From Komagataeibacter xylinus (GTDB lineage: Bacteria > Pseudomonadota > Alphaproteobacteria > Acetobacterales > Acetobacteraceae): DNA of 64,000 nt. Positions 1-9,355 of the stretch are shown piece by piece. The stretch is from positions 1,174,501 to 1,238,500 of the forward strand of contig NZ_CP041348.1 in assembly GCF_009834365.1 (NCBI RefSeq), in the 5' to 3' direction. Made by a program: the position numbers and the translations under genes. Within the stretch, counting starts at the first letter, position 1. Every line of letters starts with the position of its first letter. Under the pieces are notes generated by a model, which did not search any database, had not been told where the DNA came from, and saw only the letters and a program-made list of their open reading frames with translations.

Positions 1-1113
1 GGCGGCGCCGATGGCGACCACTTCGTCGGGGTTCACGTTGCGGGCGGGTTCCTTGCCGAAGAACTCCTTAACGGCCTCGATCACCTTGGGCATGCGGGTC
101 ATGCCGCCCACAAGGATGACTTCGTTGATCTCACCCGACGAGACGGACGCATCCTTCATCGCCGCGCGGCAGGGCTCGAGCGTGCGCTGGATCAGGTCAT
201 CGACCAGGCTTTCGAGCTTCGCACGGCTCAGCTTGACCACGAGATGCTTGGGGCCAGACGCATCAGCGGTGATGAACGGCAGGTTGATCTCGGTTTCCTT
301 GGAGGAGGAAAGCTCGATCTTCGCCTTTTCCGCCGCTTCCTTCAGGCGCTGCAGGGCCAGCTTGTCCTGACGCAGGTCGATGCCCTGCTCGCGCTTGAAC
401 TCGTCGGCCAGGAAGCTGATGATGCGGGCATCGAAGTCTTCACCACCGAGGAAGGTGTCGCCGTTGGTGGACTTCACCTCGATCACGCCATCGGAGATCT
501 CGAGGATGGACACGTCGAACGTGCCGCCGCCAAGGTCATAGACCGCAATGGTGCCGCCGTCCTTCTTCTGCAGGCCATAGGCCAGGGCAGCAGCGGTCGG
601 CTCGTTGATGATGCGCAGCACTTCAAGACCCGCGATGCGGCCCGCATCCTTCGTGGCCTGGCGCTGGGCATCGTTGAAGTAGGCCGGAACGGTAATGACG
701 GCCTGCTTGACCGGCTCGCCAAGATAGGACTCGGCGGTTTCCTTCATCTTGCCCAGAATGAAGGCGGAGATCTGCGCGGGCGCGTATTTCTTGCCCTGCG
801 CCTCGACCCATGCATCGCCGTTGTCGCCCTTGACGATCTCGTAGGGAACAAGGCCCTTGTCCTTCGCAACGGTCGGGTCGTCATAACGGCGGCCGATCAG
901 GCGCTTGACGGCATACAGCGTGTTGGCGGGGTTGGTGACCGCCTGGCGCTTGGCGGCCTGGCCTACGAGCATCTCACCGTTGTCGGTAAAGGCGACCATC
1001 GACGGGGTCGTGCGTGCGCCTTCGCTGTTCTCGATAACCCGCGTCTCGTCGCCTTCACGCACGGCAACGCAGGAATTGGTCGTACCAAGGTCGATACCGA
1101 TAACCTTGCTCAT
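1..1113 (-). CDS. dnaK: Chaperone DnaK (Hsp70), N-terminal part
   Basis: The N-terminal 371 codons of the ATP-dependent Hsp70 chaperone, which folds and protects cytosolic proteins with DnaJ and GrpE; the rest lies beyond the left edge. The product opens [18 protein letters not shown], the phosphate-1 motif of the Hsp70 ATPase. The phosphate-2 motif ([11 protein letters not shown]) lies near residue 200 and the adenosine motif (LVGGMTRMP) near residue 340. The ATG at 1113 follows an AAGGAG-type ribosome binding site. grpE lies 185 bp upstream on the same strand, and a heat-shock-type promoter match sits between them. Identity is secure; only completeness is lacking. Confidence 0.98.
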   Translation of the reverse strand, partial: MSKVIGIDLGTTNSCVAVREGDETRVIENSEGARTTPSMVAFTDNGEMLVGQAAKRQAVTNPANTLYAVKRLIGRRYDDPTVAKDKGLVPYEIVKGDNGDAWVEAQGKKYAPAQISAFILGKMKETAESYLGEPVKQAVITVPAYFNDAQRQATKDAGRIAGLEVLRIINEPTAAALAYGLQKKDGGTIAVYDLGGGTFDVSILEISDGVIEVKSTNGDTFLGGEDFDARIISFLADEFKREQGIDLRQDKLALQRLKEAAEKAKIELSSSKETEINLPFITADASGPKHLVVKLSRAKLESLVDDLIQRTLEPCRAAMKDASVSSGEINEVILVGGMTRMPKVIEAVKEFFGKEPARNVNPDEVVAIGAA

Positions 1114-1242
1114 AAAATCTTCTCCTTTTCAGCGGCCTGTCCGGACCCGAAGCATCGGGACAGACCCTTCTTTTTCAGTATTCCGGCGCGTGGTGCGGAC
1201 TGTCTTTTTTCACATCCACCCGCACGTCGTCATCATTACCCG

Positions 1243-1271
1243 ATGTAGGCAGCCCATGCGTCGCTTTCAAG
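1243..1271 (-). promoter_or_regulatory. Putative RpoH (heat-shock sigma) promoter of dnaK
   Basis: On the minus strand CTTGAA (1266-1271) and CTACAT (1243-1248) are 17 bp apart, about 130 bp before dnaK. Alphaproteobacterial heat-shock promoters are of the form CTTG, 16-17 bp, CYTATNT, so this is a good but imperfect match in the expected place. It would let dnaK respond to heat independently of grpE. Motif match only. Confidence 0.5.
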
Positions 1272-1298
1272 AGGATCCAGCCATGCACGGGCGGGTTT

Positions 1299-1901
1299 TC
1301 ACCCTGCCTGCGCCGGCCCTTTTGACACGACCACCATGGCCGGCTTGAGCAGCCGCCCGTGCAGGGTCCAGGCCGGGGTCCAGGCCTCCATCACGGTATC
1401 GGCGGGATGTTCGTCGCTGTGCTGCTGGCTCATGGCCTGATGCAGGTTGGCGTCAAAGGGCTTGCCCTTCGCATCTTCCGCCTTGATGCCATTGCGCTCG
1501 AGAATGCCCATGAACGAACGCTCGGTGCTCTCGATGCCTTCGCGCATGCTGGTCAGCAGTTTGTCCTCGCCCTCGGCCGGCTTGGGCAGGCTGGCCAGCG
1601 CGCGCTTGAGGTTCTCGGCGGCCTCGACCACGTCCTTGGCGAATTTCTGCACGGCGTACTGCCGGGCGTCTTCCACTTCGCGCTTGGTGCGGGTGCGCAG
1701 GTTCTGCATGTCGGCTTCCGCGCGCATCCACTTGTCGCGCATGGCCGAGACTTCGGCTTCAAGCTCGGCTATGCGCGGATCGGGTCCGGCCTCCGCCTCG
1801 GGCGCTGCCGCTTCATGGGCGGGCGCTTCATGGGCGTCGGAGGGCGTGCCGTCGCCATGGGGGGCGTCGGCAAAGGGGGTGGGGTCTGTGTTCTCGCTCA
1901 T
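1299..1901 (-). CDS. grpE: Nucleotide exchange factor GrpE
   Basis: Co-chaperone that releases ADP from DnaK. The 200-residue product has an acidic, low-complexity N-terminus (about residues 1-45). A long charged helical segment (RIAELEAEVSAMRDKWMRAE) and the conserved GrpE core follow, ending with a C-terminal beta region (HPADTVMEAWTPAWTLHGRLL). The frame is open to a TTG at 1937, but I chose the ATG at 1901 because the N-terminus is then of normal GrpE type and a promoter-like motif lies just upstream of it. It precedes dnaK on the same strand, the common grpE-dnaK arrangement. Confidence 0.95.
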   Translation of the reverse strand: MSENTDPTPFADAPHGDGTPSDAHEAPAHEAAAPEAEAGPDPRIAELEAEVSAMRDKWMRAEADMQNLRTRTKREVEDARQYAVQKFAKDVVEAAENLKRALASLPKPAEGEDKLLTSMREGIESTERSFMGILERNGIKAEDAKGKPFDANLHQAMSQQHSDEHPADTVMEAWTPAWTLHGRLLKPAMVVVSKGPAQAG

Positions 1902-1909
1902 GCTCTTAC

Positions 1910-1938
1910 AAGTAGGTAACGACTGACCGATGGACAAG
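1910..1938 (-). promoter_or_regulatory. Possible RpoH-type promoter of grpE
   Basis: Minus-strand CTTGTC (1933-1938) and CTACTT (1910-1915) are separated by 17 bp and end 8 bp before the chosen grpE ATG. The layout mirrors the motif before dnaK. If real, the message would start almost at the ATG, giving a very short leader. The -10 half is a weak match, so this is tentative. Confidence 0.3.
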
Positions 1939-2145
1939 GCATTGCGCTCCCGGCAGGCATACCGATTTTGCGCAACATCCCTGCCGTGAACGGAGCAGCC
2001 GGAATGACGTTAGCATTCCAATGGATCCCGGCACCCGCATCCCCTCATGACATGCGGGCGGTTATGACGCTATGCTGCACGCGCCTGCCAGGCAAGATGC
2101 TGGCGGTCATGCCCGGATCGGCGAAGGAGCAAAAAGAGAGCCCCC

Positions 2146-2856
2146 ATGGAGCCAACGAAACAGACGATCGTGCTGGTTGACGATGACAGGAACATCCTGA
2201 CCTCCGTGCAGATGACACTGGAGGCGGAGGGCTTCATCGTCCGCACCTATACCGATGGGGAGAGTGCGCTGCATGGTCTGTCATCGCGCCCGGCCGACCT
2301 GGCGGTGCTCGATATCAAGATGCCGCGCATGGATGGGATGGAACTGCTCCAGCGCCTGCGCGCGCGCTCGCAGTTGCCGGTGATCTTCCTGTCATCCAAG
2401 GATGAGGAAGTGGACCAGCTCATGGGCCTGCGCCTGGGGGCGGATGATTACATCACCAAGCCATTCTCGCAGCGTCTGCTGCTCGAGCGCATCCGCGCGC
2501 TGCTGCGCCGCAACGAGGTCAGCCGCAGCGAGGCGGCGGGCATCAGCCCCACCGGCACCATGGTGCGCGGCGGCCTGTCGCTTGATGAAACCCGCCACCA
2601 GTGCCTGTGGCACGGGCGCGACATCCAGCTTACGGTCACCGAGTTCCTGCTCGTCAAGGCGCTTGCCGCCCGGCCCGGGCTGGTCAAGTCGCGTGACCAG
2701 CTGATCGATGCAGCCTATGGCGAGAACATCTACGTGGATGACCGCACCATCGACAGCCACATCAAGCGCGTGCGCAAGAAGTTCCGGCAGGTGGATGACG
2801 AGTTCAACCAGATCGAGACGCTGTACGGCATCGGCTACCGCTACAAGGAAGAATGA
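2146..2856 (+). CDS. chvI: Two-component response regulator ChvI (OmpR family)
   Basis: Transcriptional regulator of the ChvG-ChvI envelope/acid-stress system. The receiver domain (about 1-120) has the acidic triad VDDD at 11-14, the phospho-acceptor Asp56 in AVLDIKMP, and the conserved Lys in YITKPF. A winged-helix OmpR DNA-binding domain follows (about 135-235), with [17 protein letters not shown] as its recognition region and a GIGYRYKEE end. The ATG follows AAGAGAG. It overlaps the sensor kinase gene by an ATGA junction, so the two are co-translated. In other alphaproteobacteria ChvI controls exopolysaccharide, envelope and acid responses; that role is inferred here. Confidence 0.9.
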   Translation: MEPTKQTIVLVDDDRNILTSVQMTLEAEGFIVRTYTDGESALHGLSSRPADLAVLDIKMPRMDGMELLQRLRARSQLPVIFLSSKDEEVDQLMGLRLGADDYITKPFSQRLLLERIRALLRRNEVSRSEAAGISPTGTMVRGGLSLDETRHQCLWHGRDIQLTVTEFLLVKALAARPGLVKSRDQLIDAAYGENIYVDDRTIDSHIKRVRKKFRQVDDEFNQIETLYGIGYRYKEE

Positions 2857-4637
2857 CCACGCCGGTGTCCCGTCTCCTTCTGTCCGCGCTACCGCTTCCC
2901 CGCCCGCTGCGCCGCCTGCTGCCCCGGCGGTGGAGCGGGGAGCAGCAGAATGCGGTTGCGGAATTCATGGAATACCGCACGCGGCTGGTCTCGCCGCTCA
3001 TGCGGCGAATCCTTCTGGTCAATACGCTGCCGCTTGGCCTGCTGGCGCTGACGCTGCTGTACCTGACCCAGTTCCAGAACAGCCTGCTTGAGGCCGAGGT
3101 CTCGGCCCTGCGCGAGCAGGCGCGCATCTATGCCGGTGCGCTGGGGCAGAGTGCGGTGATCGTATCGCGCCGCGACGTGACCCTGGCGCCTGAGCTTGCA
3201 GGCCCGCTGCTTTTGCGCCTGACCGAGCCCAGCCCGAGTGCGCATGCCCGCCTGTTCGCCCCCGATGGACAGGTCGTGGCCGACAGCCGCGTGGAACAGG
3301 CAGGATTCGGCATCAAGGCCACCCCCCTGCCACCGGCAGAGGAAGATGAGCACACAGCCCCCCCCCGCGGGGCCTCGATCAATATGGGCGAGCGGCTGTA
3401 TAACTGGCTTCTGGCGCAGTTGCCCACGCTCTCGGGCGAGCGGATCATGACGCTGGACACGCCGGATTCAGATCCGTCGATCCAGCCGGTCACCCAGCCT
3501 GATGGCACGCGGGTGATGGAAATTCCGCCCTATATCCGCCGCAACGCCGACCACCAGCTTATGGTCACGGTGGCCGAGCCGGTCATGCATGCGGGACAGA
3601 CCACGGTGGGCATCATCCAGCTCACGCGTGAGGCGCGCGATGTCGACCGCTCGCTGTTTGCGGTGCGCTCCTCCATCCTATCGCTGTTCCTCATGGCGCT
3701 GGCGCTGACCATCCTGCTCTCGTGGTATCTGTCGCTCACCATTGCGCGGCCACTGCTGCGGCTTGCGGCCTCGGCCCATACCATGCGCGAATCCTCCGAC
3801 CGCACCGACATGGTGCCCGAGCGCCTGCTGGCCCGGCGCGACGAGATTGGCGAGGTCGCCCGCGCGCTACAGGACAGTGCGAGCGCGCTCTGGGCCCGCA
3901 TGGACGCCATCGAACGCTTTGCCGCCGATGTCAGCCACGAGATCAAGAACCCGCTCTCCTCCATCCGCTCGGCCATTGAAAGCCTGCTGCGCATTGATGA
4001 CCCCGAGCGCCAGCGCCGCCTCATGTCGATCATCAATGACGACGTGCGCAGGCTCGACCGGCTGATTACCGATATTTCCGATGCCAGCCGCGTGGATGCC
4101 GAACTCTCGCGCACCCGCGCCGAGCCGGTGGCCATCGTGCCGCTGCTTTCCGTGCTGGCCGAGATTCATCAGGCCACCCGCCAGCCGGGCCAGCCCTTCA
4201 TGGCGGTGGCGAGTAGTGGCGACAGCCCGGAGCGCAGGCTGGTGGTGCTGGCGGTGGAGGACCGGCTGGTGCAGGTGCTGCGCAACCTGATCGGCAATGC
4301 CATCTCGTTCTCGCCGCCTGATGGCAAGATCCTGCTCAGCGCAGTGCCTGCGGGCGGCATGGTGGAGATTGCGGTCAGCGATGAAGGGCCCGGCATTCCG
4401 CAGGCCAAGCTCGACAACATTTTCGACCGCTTTTATTCCGAGAGGCCAAGCAGCGAGAATTTCGGCCAGCATTCCGGCCTGGGCCTGTCCATCAGCAAGC
4501 AGATCATCGAGGCCCTGCGCGGCACCATCAGCGCTGAAAACCGCATGGATGCCGATGGCCACGTGCAGGGCGCGCGCTTCGTGATCTGCCTGCCGCGCGT
4601 GGACGTGAAGGGTGAGGTCAGCCGACCTCATCCGTAG
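2853..4637 (+). CDS. chvG: Sensor histidine kinase ChvG
   Basis: Membrane sensor partner of ChvI, 594 aa. A first membrane segment lies near residues 50-70 ([19 protein letters not shown]) and a periplasmic sensor region near 75-270. A second segment near 275-295 leads into a HAMP linker. The dimerisation/H-box with the phospho-His is [19 protein letters not shown], and the ATPase has N ([13 protein letters not shown]), G1 (DEGPGIP) and G2 (GLGLSISKQ) boxes. The periplasmic part carries a proline/acid-rich insertion (about 155-170). Its last 20 bases overlap the 3' end of pqqE on the opposite strand. ChvG sensors usually respond to low pH, a relevant signal for an acid-producing bacterium. 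Confidence 0.9.
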   Translation: MTTPVSRLLLSALPLPRPLRRLLPRRWSGEQQNAVAEFMEYRTRLVSPLMRRILLVNTLPLGLLALTLLYLTQFQNSLLEAEVSALREQARIYAGALGQSAVIVSRRDVTLAPELAGPLLLRLTEPSPSAHARLFAPDGQVVADSRVEQAGFGIKATPLPPAEEDEHTAPPRGASINMGERLYNWLLAQLPTLSGERIMTLDTPDSDPSIQPVTQPDGTRVMEIPPYIRRNADHQLMVTVAEPVMHAGQTTVGIIQLTREARDVDRSLFAVRSSILSLFLMALALTILLSWYLSLTIARPLLRLAASAHTMRESSDRTDMVPERLLARRDEIGEVARALQDSASALWARMDAIERFAADVSHEIKNPLSSIRSAIESLLRIDDPERQRRLMSIINDDVRRLDRLITDISDASRVDAELSRTRAEPVAIVPLLSVLAEIHQATRQPGQPFMAVASSGDSPERRLVVLAVEDRLVQVLRNLIGNAISFSPPDGKILLSAVPAGGMVEIAVSDEGPGIPQAKLDNIFDRFYSERPSSENFGQHSGLGLSISKQIIEALRGTISAENRMDADGHVQGARFVICLPRVDVKGEVSRPHP

Positions 4638-5724
4638 CACGCGCATACCGCCGGTAACGAAATGGCGGCGGCTCGGCGGGCAGGGTATCGAGCACGGCCT
4701 TGATCCGCTCGTGGTCGGGCGCGCGTGAGCAGACCGGGTCGGTTGCGGCTGCATCACCCGCCAGCGCCAGTGCCTGGCAGCGGCAGCCGCCCCAGTCCTT
4801 CTCGCGCTGGTCACAACTGCGGCAGGGCTGGGGCATCCAGTCCGTTCCGCGGAACATGGTAAAAAGCGGGGCCTCGCGCCAGATATGGTCCAGCGTGTCA
4901 TGCTTTACGTCGGGGAAAGCGACGTTGGGGATGGTCTCCGCCGCATGGCAGGGCAGAACCCGGCCCGACGGCGAGATGTTGATGAACCGCCGCCCCCAGC
5001 CGCCCATGCATGGCTTGGGCCGGTCGGCATAATAATCAGGCGTGACGTAATCGATGGTCAGGCGGCCTTCGTATTTTTTCCGCGCTGCCTCCACCGCCTC
5101 GGTGGTCTGCTCAAGCTGGGCGGCGGTAGGCATGAGGGCCTCGCGATTGACCAGTCCCCAGCCATAGTACTGCGTATGGGCGATCTCGACCCGGCGCGCG
5201 CCCATCTTTACGGCGGCTTCAAGCATCTGCGGCACGCGCGCGGCATTTTCGCGGTAGATGACGAAGTTCAGCGTCAGCGGCATGCCATCGGCGGCAATCA
5301 GCCGTGCCGCCTCGATCTTGCGGGCCTGCGCGCCCTTCATGCCGCCCACAAGCTCGGCATTTACCGTGTCGATATCCTGAAACGAAAGCTGGACGTGATC
5401 GAGGCCCGCAGCCACCAGAACCGGGAAGGTCTTTTCGTTAAGCAGCACGCCGGAGGTGATGAGGTTGGTGTACAGCCCCAGCCCCACGGCATGACGGATG
5501 AGTTCGGGCAGGTCGGGGCGGCTCATCGGCTCGCCACCCGAGAAATGCACCTGCAGCACCCCCATCTCGGCGGCCTGGTCGAGCACGCTGATCCACTCGG
5601 TGGTGGAAAGCTCGTTTTTACGCGGCTCCAGCGCCAGCGGATTGGAACAGTACGGGCACTGCAACGGGCAGCGATGCGTGAGTTCCGCCAGCAGGCTCAT
5701 GGGCGAGAGAATGGTTTCGGTCAT
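4618..5724 (-). CDS. pqqE: PQQ biosynthesis radical SAM protein PqqE
   Basis: Radical SAM enzyme that forms the carbon-carbon bond between the conserved Glu and Tyr of the PqqA peptide, with PqqD as peptide chaperone. The N-terminal cluster motif is CPLQCPYC (CX3CX2C, residues 19-26). The SPASM domain at the C-terminus supplies further cysteines for auxiliary clusters (CMGGWG, LPCHA, CRSCDQREKDWGGCRC, PVCSR). Length (368 aa) is usual. Its start overlaps the end of pqqD (ATGA), and it is the last gene of the operon. Its 3' end runs 20 bp into chvG on the other strand. Confidence 0.97.
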   Translation of the reverse strand: MTETILSPMSLLAELTHRCPLQCPYCSNPLALEPRKNELSTTEWISVLDQAAEMGVLQVHFSGGEPMSRPDLPELIRHAVGLGLYTNLITSGVLLNEKTFPVLVAAGLDHVQLSFQDIDTVNAELVGGMKGAQARKIEAARLIAADGMPLTLNFVIYRENAARVPQMLEAAVKMGARRVEIAHTQYYGWGLVNREALMPTAAQLEQTTEAVEAARKKYEGRLTIDYVTPDYYADRPKPCMGGWGRRFINISPSGRVLPCHAAETIPNVAFPDVKHDTLDHIWREAPLFTMFRGTDWMPQPCRSCDQREKDWGGCRCQALALAGDAAATDPVCSRAPDHERIKAVLDTLPAEPPPFRYRRYARATDEVG

Positions 5725-6002
5725 GCCACCAGCACCTGTCGGGTCATGAGGTCATTCACCATGACATGGACATCGCGCCCGATCACATCAACCGGGGCCG
5801 CGAAGCGGCTGGCCAGATCGGCAATGATCTGGCCCAGCGTGCGCGTGCCATCAACGAGCCTGAGCACCTCGGCTGCGATGGGGTCGGGAATGAAGGCCCG
5901 CTCCGGCGCCTGGATGATCCAGCGCTCGCGCACGCGGTCATGCTGCAGCCGCACCCCGCGTGCGAAGCGGATAACGCTGTCGTCTGTAAGGTCAGCGCTC
6001 AT
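5721..6002 (-). CDS. pqqD: PQQ biosynthesis peptide chaperone PqqD
   Basis: Small protein (93 aa) that binds the PqqA precursor and presents it to PqqE. The fold is the RiPP recognition element type. Conserved family features include RFARGVRLQHDRVRERW near the start, APERAFIPDPIAAEVLRLVDG in the middle and a terminal helix ending VNDLMTRQVLVA. It overlaps pqqC and pqqE by ATGA junctions, implying translational coupling. It is a separate gene here, not fused to pqqC as in some methylotrophs. Confidence 0.95.
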   Translation of the reverse strand: MSADLTDDSVIRFARGVRLQHDRVRERWIIQAPERAFIPDPIAAEVLRLVDGTRTLGQIIADLASRFAAPVDVIGRDVHVMVNDLMTRQVLVA

Positions 6003-6736
6003 GCCGCGTCCGGGCGGAACGCACCGGGGGGGATGCGGCCCGGATTGACGTAGCCGTATTCCAGCTCATCAAGCATGGCCCACAGCACGCCGCACTTGAA
6101 CTTCAGCGCGCCGAGCACCGCCTGCTGCTGCTCGGGCGTGCGGGCATGCTCCTTCACGTAACCCAGCGCGAAATCGGAATCACGCGGGGCCTGTGTGAGG
6201 CGCGGCTGGAAGTAGGCCAGCGTCTCGGGCGTGATGAAGTCATAATGGCGCAGCATGCCCGCCACGCGCTCGCTGATGATGGTGGGCGAGAACAGTTCGG
6301 TCAGCGATGAGGCAATGGCCTCGAGGATGGAGCGATCACGCACGAAGGCCACATACGCATCCACCGCAAAGCGGGTGGCGGGCAGCAGCCCTTCAAGCGA
6401 CTCCACATAGGCACGGTCCAGCCCCAGCCCGTCGGTCAGCTTGAGCCAGCGCGCCACGCCGCCGGTGCCCGGTGCATCGCCATCATGATCAACCAGCCGC
6501 CTGCGCCATTCACGCCGCAGTTCCGCCGTGGGCAGGCGGGCGAGCAGCGTTGCGTCCTTGGCGGGAATGCTGGCCTGATAATAATAGCGGTTCAGCGCCC
6601 AGGCCTGCACCTGCGCACGGTTCAGCCGCCCGTCATGCAGCGCGCGGTGAAACGGGTGCAGGTTGTGATAGCGTTCCGCCCCGATGGCGCGGAGTGCCGC
6701 CTCAAGTTCATCGGGGGAAAGCAGGGGTGCGCTCAT
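5999..6736 (-). CDS. pqqC: Pyrroloquinoline-quinone synthase PqqC
   Basis: Cofactorless oxidase that closes the ring and carries out the final eight-electron oxidation giving PQQ. The 245-residue product has the expected all-helical TenA/PqqC features: HPFHRALHDGRLNRAQVQAW near the start, NRYYYQASIPAKDA, the His-containing HDGDAPGTGG segment, and LTELFSPTIISERVAGML. The end (KFKCGVLWAMLDELEYGYV) is typical. It is translationally coupled to pqqB and pqqD through ATGA overlaps. The family assignment is very clear. Confidence 0.97.
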   Translation of the reverse strand: MSAPLLSPDELEAALRAIGAERYHNLHPFHRALHDGRLNRAQVQAWALNRYYYQASIPAKDATLLARLPTAELRREWRRRLVDHDGDAPGTGGVARWLKLTDGLGLDRAYVESLEGLLPATRFAVDAYVAFVRDRSILEAIASSLTELFSPTIISERVAGMLRHYDFITPETLAYFQPRLTQAPRDSDFALGYVKEHARTPEQQQAVLGALKFKCGVLWAMLDELEYGYVNPGRIPPGAFRPDAA

Positions 6737-7656
6737 GCCGTAATCCTCATCCCGTCATGGGAGATTTCCCACCCTGCAGCCTCAACGGCGGCACGCTCGG
6801 GCGTATCCGCCAGCAGCACAGGGTTGGAATTGTTGATGTGTATGAAAATCCTGCGCTTGATGCCCAGGTCACGCAGGGCGGCGATGGTGCCGTCCATGCC
6901 ATCCATGGACATGTGGCCCATGCGGCGGCCGGTCTTTTCACCCAGGCCCGCGCGCACCATCTCGTCATCCACCCACAGCGTGCCGTCAAAGAAAACGGCA
7001 TCTGCCCCGCGCAGGCGCACGCGCAGATTATCGGTCATGCGCGCGCAGCCGGGCACGAAACACACACGATGGCTGCCATCGGAAATCTCGAGGCCGATCG
7101 TCTCGCCATTTTCGCAGATGGCGGCAGGATCGGGGCCGGACTCGGCATAAAGCGGCACCTTGCCGGGCACGGCAAAGGGCACGATGGTCAGGCCCGCAGG
7201 CGTGCCATCGGTCAGCTTCAGCGCCAAGGGCGCGTCGAGTCCCATCGGTGCACGGGTCACGACCGCGCGGTTCAAGGCTTCAAAAATGGGGTTGGCGTCC
7301 AGCATGGACAGCACTTCAGGCGTGGCCAGAAGGGTAAAGGGCTGGCGCTCGCGCAGGGTGAGCAGGCCGGTGATGGTATCCACCTCGCCGCCTGTAAGGA
7401 TCACGCCGGCGATGGGCGTGGAGCGCAGGCCCTCGCTGGGATGCAGCGCCGGGGTCTGGTTGATCTGGGTGCGCAGGTCAGGCGATGCGTTGACCACGAA
7501 CCAGTTCTTTCCATCTCCACTGATGGCGATGGAAGCCTGTGTGCGGGGCAGGGCTGCCGGATCGCCGGCCCTGGCCCGCCTGCAACCGGGAGCGTTGGAG
7601 TTCCATTGGGGAAAGCCGCCGCCCGCTGCCGCGCCGAGAACGATAATGTCGATCAT
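6733..7656 (-). CDS. pqqB: PQQ biosynthesis protein PqqB (metallo-beta-lactamase fold)
   Basis: Metallo-hydrolase-fold enzyme (307 aa) proposed to hydroxylate the tyrosine of the cross-linked precursor before PqqC acts. The N-terminus IIVLGAAAGGGFPQWN is diagnostic. Further family motifs are QASIAISGDGKNWFVVNASPD, GVILTGGEVDTITGLLTLRE and GHMSMDGMDGTI, with IFIHINNSNPVL near the end. It follows pqqA after a 59 bp gap that holds a strong hairpin, and its stop overlaps the pqqC start. The classical active-site His cluster is altered, as is usual for PqqB. Confidence 0.96.
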   Translation of the reverse strand: MIDIIVLGAAAGGGFPQWNSNAPGCRRARAGDPAALPRTQASIAISGDGKNWFVVNASPDLRTQINQTPALHPSEGLRSTPIAGVILTGGEVDTITGLLTLRERQPFTLLATPEVLSMLDANPIFEALNRAVVTRAPMGLDAPLALKLTDGTPAGLTIVPFAVPGKVPLYAESGPDPAAICENGETIGLEISDGSHRVCFVPGCARMTDNLRVRLRGADAVFFDGTLWVDDEMVRAGLGEKTGRRMGHMSMDGMDGTIAALRDLGIKRRIFIHINNSNPVLLADTPERAAVEAAGWEISHDGMRITA

Positions 7657-7680
7657 GGACGCAGAGTGTAAAAGAAAATC

Positions 7681-7703
7681 GCCGCCTGTGCGAGACAGGC
7701 GGC
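7681..7703 (-). terminator. Hairpin between pqqA and pqqB (attenuator-like)
   Basis: A perfect 9 bp stem (GCCGCCTGT/ACAGGCGGC) with a 5-base loop, 12 bases after the pqqA stop on the minus strand. It is followed by a short T-rich stretch (GATTTTCTTTTAC) rather than a clean U-tract. It would be a partial terminator or RNA-stability element, letting the substrate peptide gene be expressed more strongly than the enzyme genes. Confidence 0.7.
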
Positions 7704-7715
7704 GATGTTTCCATC

Positions 7716-7796
7716 TTACTTCTTTTCGCCGCAGACGTAGCTGTTGATCTCGGCGCCCAGGGGGACTTCAACGATCTTGGGGGTATTCCAGGCCAT
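7716..7796 (-). CDS. pqqA: PQQ precursor peptide PqqA
   Basis: Ribosomal precursor peptide of 26 residues: MAWNTPKIVEVPLGAEIN followed by SYVCGEKK. The Glu16 and Tyr20 in the ExxxY motif are the residues fused into PQQ. The ATG follows GGAGAGTCCC, a good binding site. It is the first gene of the operon and is separated from pqqB by a hairpin. The leader contains a TACAAT element about 10 bases before the binding site that may be the -10 box. It is too short for most gene finders but unmistakable by motif and position. Confidence 0.97.
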   Translation of the reverse strand: MAWNTPKIVEVPLGAEINSYVCGEKK

Positions 7797-8077
7797 GGGA
7801 CTCTCCATTGATTGTATGCGAAAGGCAGAAACCTTCGTCTAGGGCTTATTTGAGCCCGGTCTCCCGCCACTTTCAAGTCGCGTGTGGGGGCATATGGGGC
7901 CTGAAAATTCACGTTAGCGTGTACCGCTGTGCCCCCTGCAATGGTTGCGTAGCGGGAATGTGCCAAAATCCTTGGTCCTGCATGCCCGATACGGCCATAA
8001 GAAGCGGGTTGGCACGGAAACGCGGATACCAGCCCCGGCCATACGGGCCAAGCCAGCACAAGCCAGGACCTGAACCG

Positions 8078-9355
8078 ATGCCGCCCGAGACACCGCCCCC
8101 CCAGCCGCCATCCTACGAGCAGGTCCAGCAGCAGCGCGCCATCGAGGTCATGCGCCACAGCCGCATCGACACCCGCACGGCCTGCCTGCTGCTGCTCAGC
8201 GTGCTGGCGGTGTTCTATACGCTGTATTTCGCCTCGGCCATCATTCTGCCCATGATCCTGGCGCTGGTGGTCAACCTTCTGCTGTCCTCGCCGCTACGCT
8301 TCCTGCACACGCGGCTGCACCTGCCCAAGCCGCTGGCGGCGCTGTGCCTGATCCTGTGCGTGTTTGGCATGGTCGGCGCGGTCGGCACCGCCATTTCCGT
8401 GCCTGCCACGGGGTGGCTGGAGCGCGCGCCCGAGGCGATCAATACATTGCAGGAGCGCCTGGCCTTCCTGCGCGGGCCATTCCAGCTCCTGACCGGCGCT
8501 TCGGACCGGATCCATAATTTCCTGTCCATCGCAGGCGGTCATGGCACGGCCGCCACCACCGACCAGCCCGCAGCCGACGGGCACGTCATTATCGTGTCCA
8601 CGCCCGCAGGCGGTGGCGGGGTGGTGGGGCTCGACCGCTTTTCCTCCTCCATCCTGCTGGGCACGCAGGCGTTCATGGGCCAGTTCTTTACCATGATCCT
8701 GATGCTGTTCTTCCTGCTCGCGCAGGGAGACAGCCTGCTCAGGCGCTTTGTCGAGATCATGCCCACCTTTGCCGACAAGCGCCGCACGGTGCAGATCGCC
8801 TATCAGATCGAGCGCAATGTGTCGGAATATCTGGCCACCATCACCATCATCAACAGCCTCGTGGGCCTGGTGAACATGGTGCAGTGCTGGCTGCTGGGCA
8901 TGCCAAACCCGCTGCTGTGGGGGGTTATGGCGTTCCTGCTCAACTACATTCCCATCATCGGGCCGATGATGGGCATCATCATCTATTTTCTGGTGGGGCT
9001 GTTCGTTTATCCATCGGTGTGGCAGGCGCTGCTGCCACCGGCCATCTACCTGTGCATTCACCTGACGGAAGGCGAGACCATAACCCCCATGGTGCTGGCG
9101 CGGCGTTTTACGCTCAACCCGGTGCTGGTCATGGCGTCACTCATGTTCTGGGACTGGCTGTGGGGCATTTTCGGGGCGTTCCTGTCGGTGCCCCTGCTGG
9201 CAGTGTTCAAGATCATCTGCGACCATGTGGAGATCCTGACCCCGCTGGGCCACATCGTCGGGGGTCCGGCCCATCCCGCACCACAGAAACCGCTCTTTAC
9301 CGAAATGCCCGACAGCACCACGCCGGATGAAGATCCCGACCGGCTGGAAGACTAG
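8078..9355 (+). CDS. AI-2E family transporter (PerM/YdiK-like permease)
   Basis: Inner-membrane protein of the AI-2E transporter family (425 aa), divergent from pqq. After a proline-rich cytosolic start (about 1-30) there are about eight hydrophobic segments. Conserved family features include MPTFADKRRTVQIAYQIERN, the WGVMAFLLNYIPIIGPMMG motif, and MSLMFWDWLWGIFGAFLSVP-type C-terminal segments. An insertion near residues 150-190 is Gly/Ala/His-rich and likely periplasmic. The reading frame is open upstream to 7808, but the ATG at 8078 gives a normal start. Substrate is unknown; the family name does not prove AI-2 export. The stop codon lies inside a palindromic repeat. Confidence 0.8.
   Translation: MPPETPPPQPPSYEQVQQQRAIEVMRHSRIDTRTACLLLLSVLAVFYTLYFASAIILPMILALVVNLLLSSPLRFLHTRLHLPKPLAALCLILCVFGMVGAVGTAISVPATGWLERAPEAINTLQERLAFLRGPFQLLTGASDRIHNFLSIAGGHGTAATTDQPAADGHVIIVSTPAGGGGVVGLDRFSSSILLGTQAFMGQFFTMILMLFFLLAQGDSLLRRFVEIMPTFADKRRTVQIAYQIERNVSEYLATITIINSLVGLVNMVQCWLLGMPNPLLWGVMAFLLNYIPIIGPMMGIIIYFLVGLFVYPSVWQALLPPAIYLCIHLTEGETITPMVLARRFTLNPVLVMASLMFWDWLWGIFGAFLSVPLLAVFKIICDHVEILTPLGHIVGGPAHPAPQKPLFTEMPDSTTPDEDPDRLED

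Noticed and set aside
1968..2180. Open frame of 70 codons before chvI
   Set aside because: It runs through the chvI ribosome binding site and start, has no binding site of its own and resembles nothing; treated as promoter region.
3867..4901. Long minus-strand frame opposite chvG and pqqE, and many similar long antisense frames
   Set aside because: These are shadows of GC-rich coding sequence; residue use is Arg/Ala/His-rich without domain motifs, while the opposite frame encodes a clear family.
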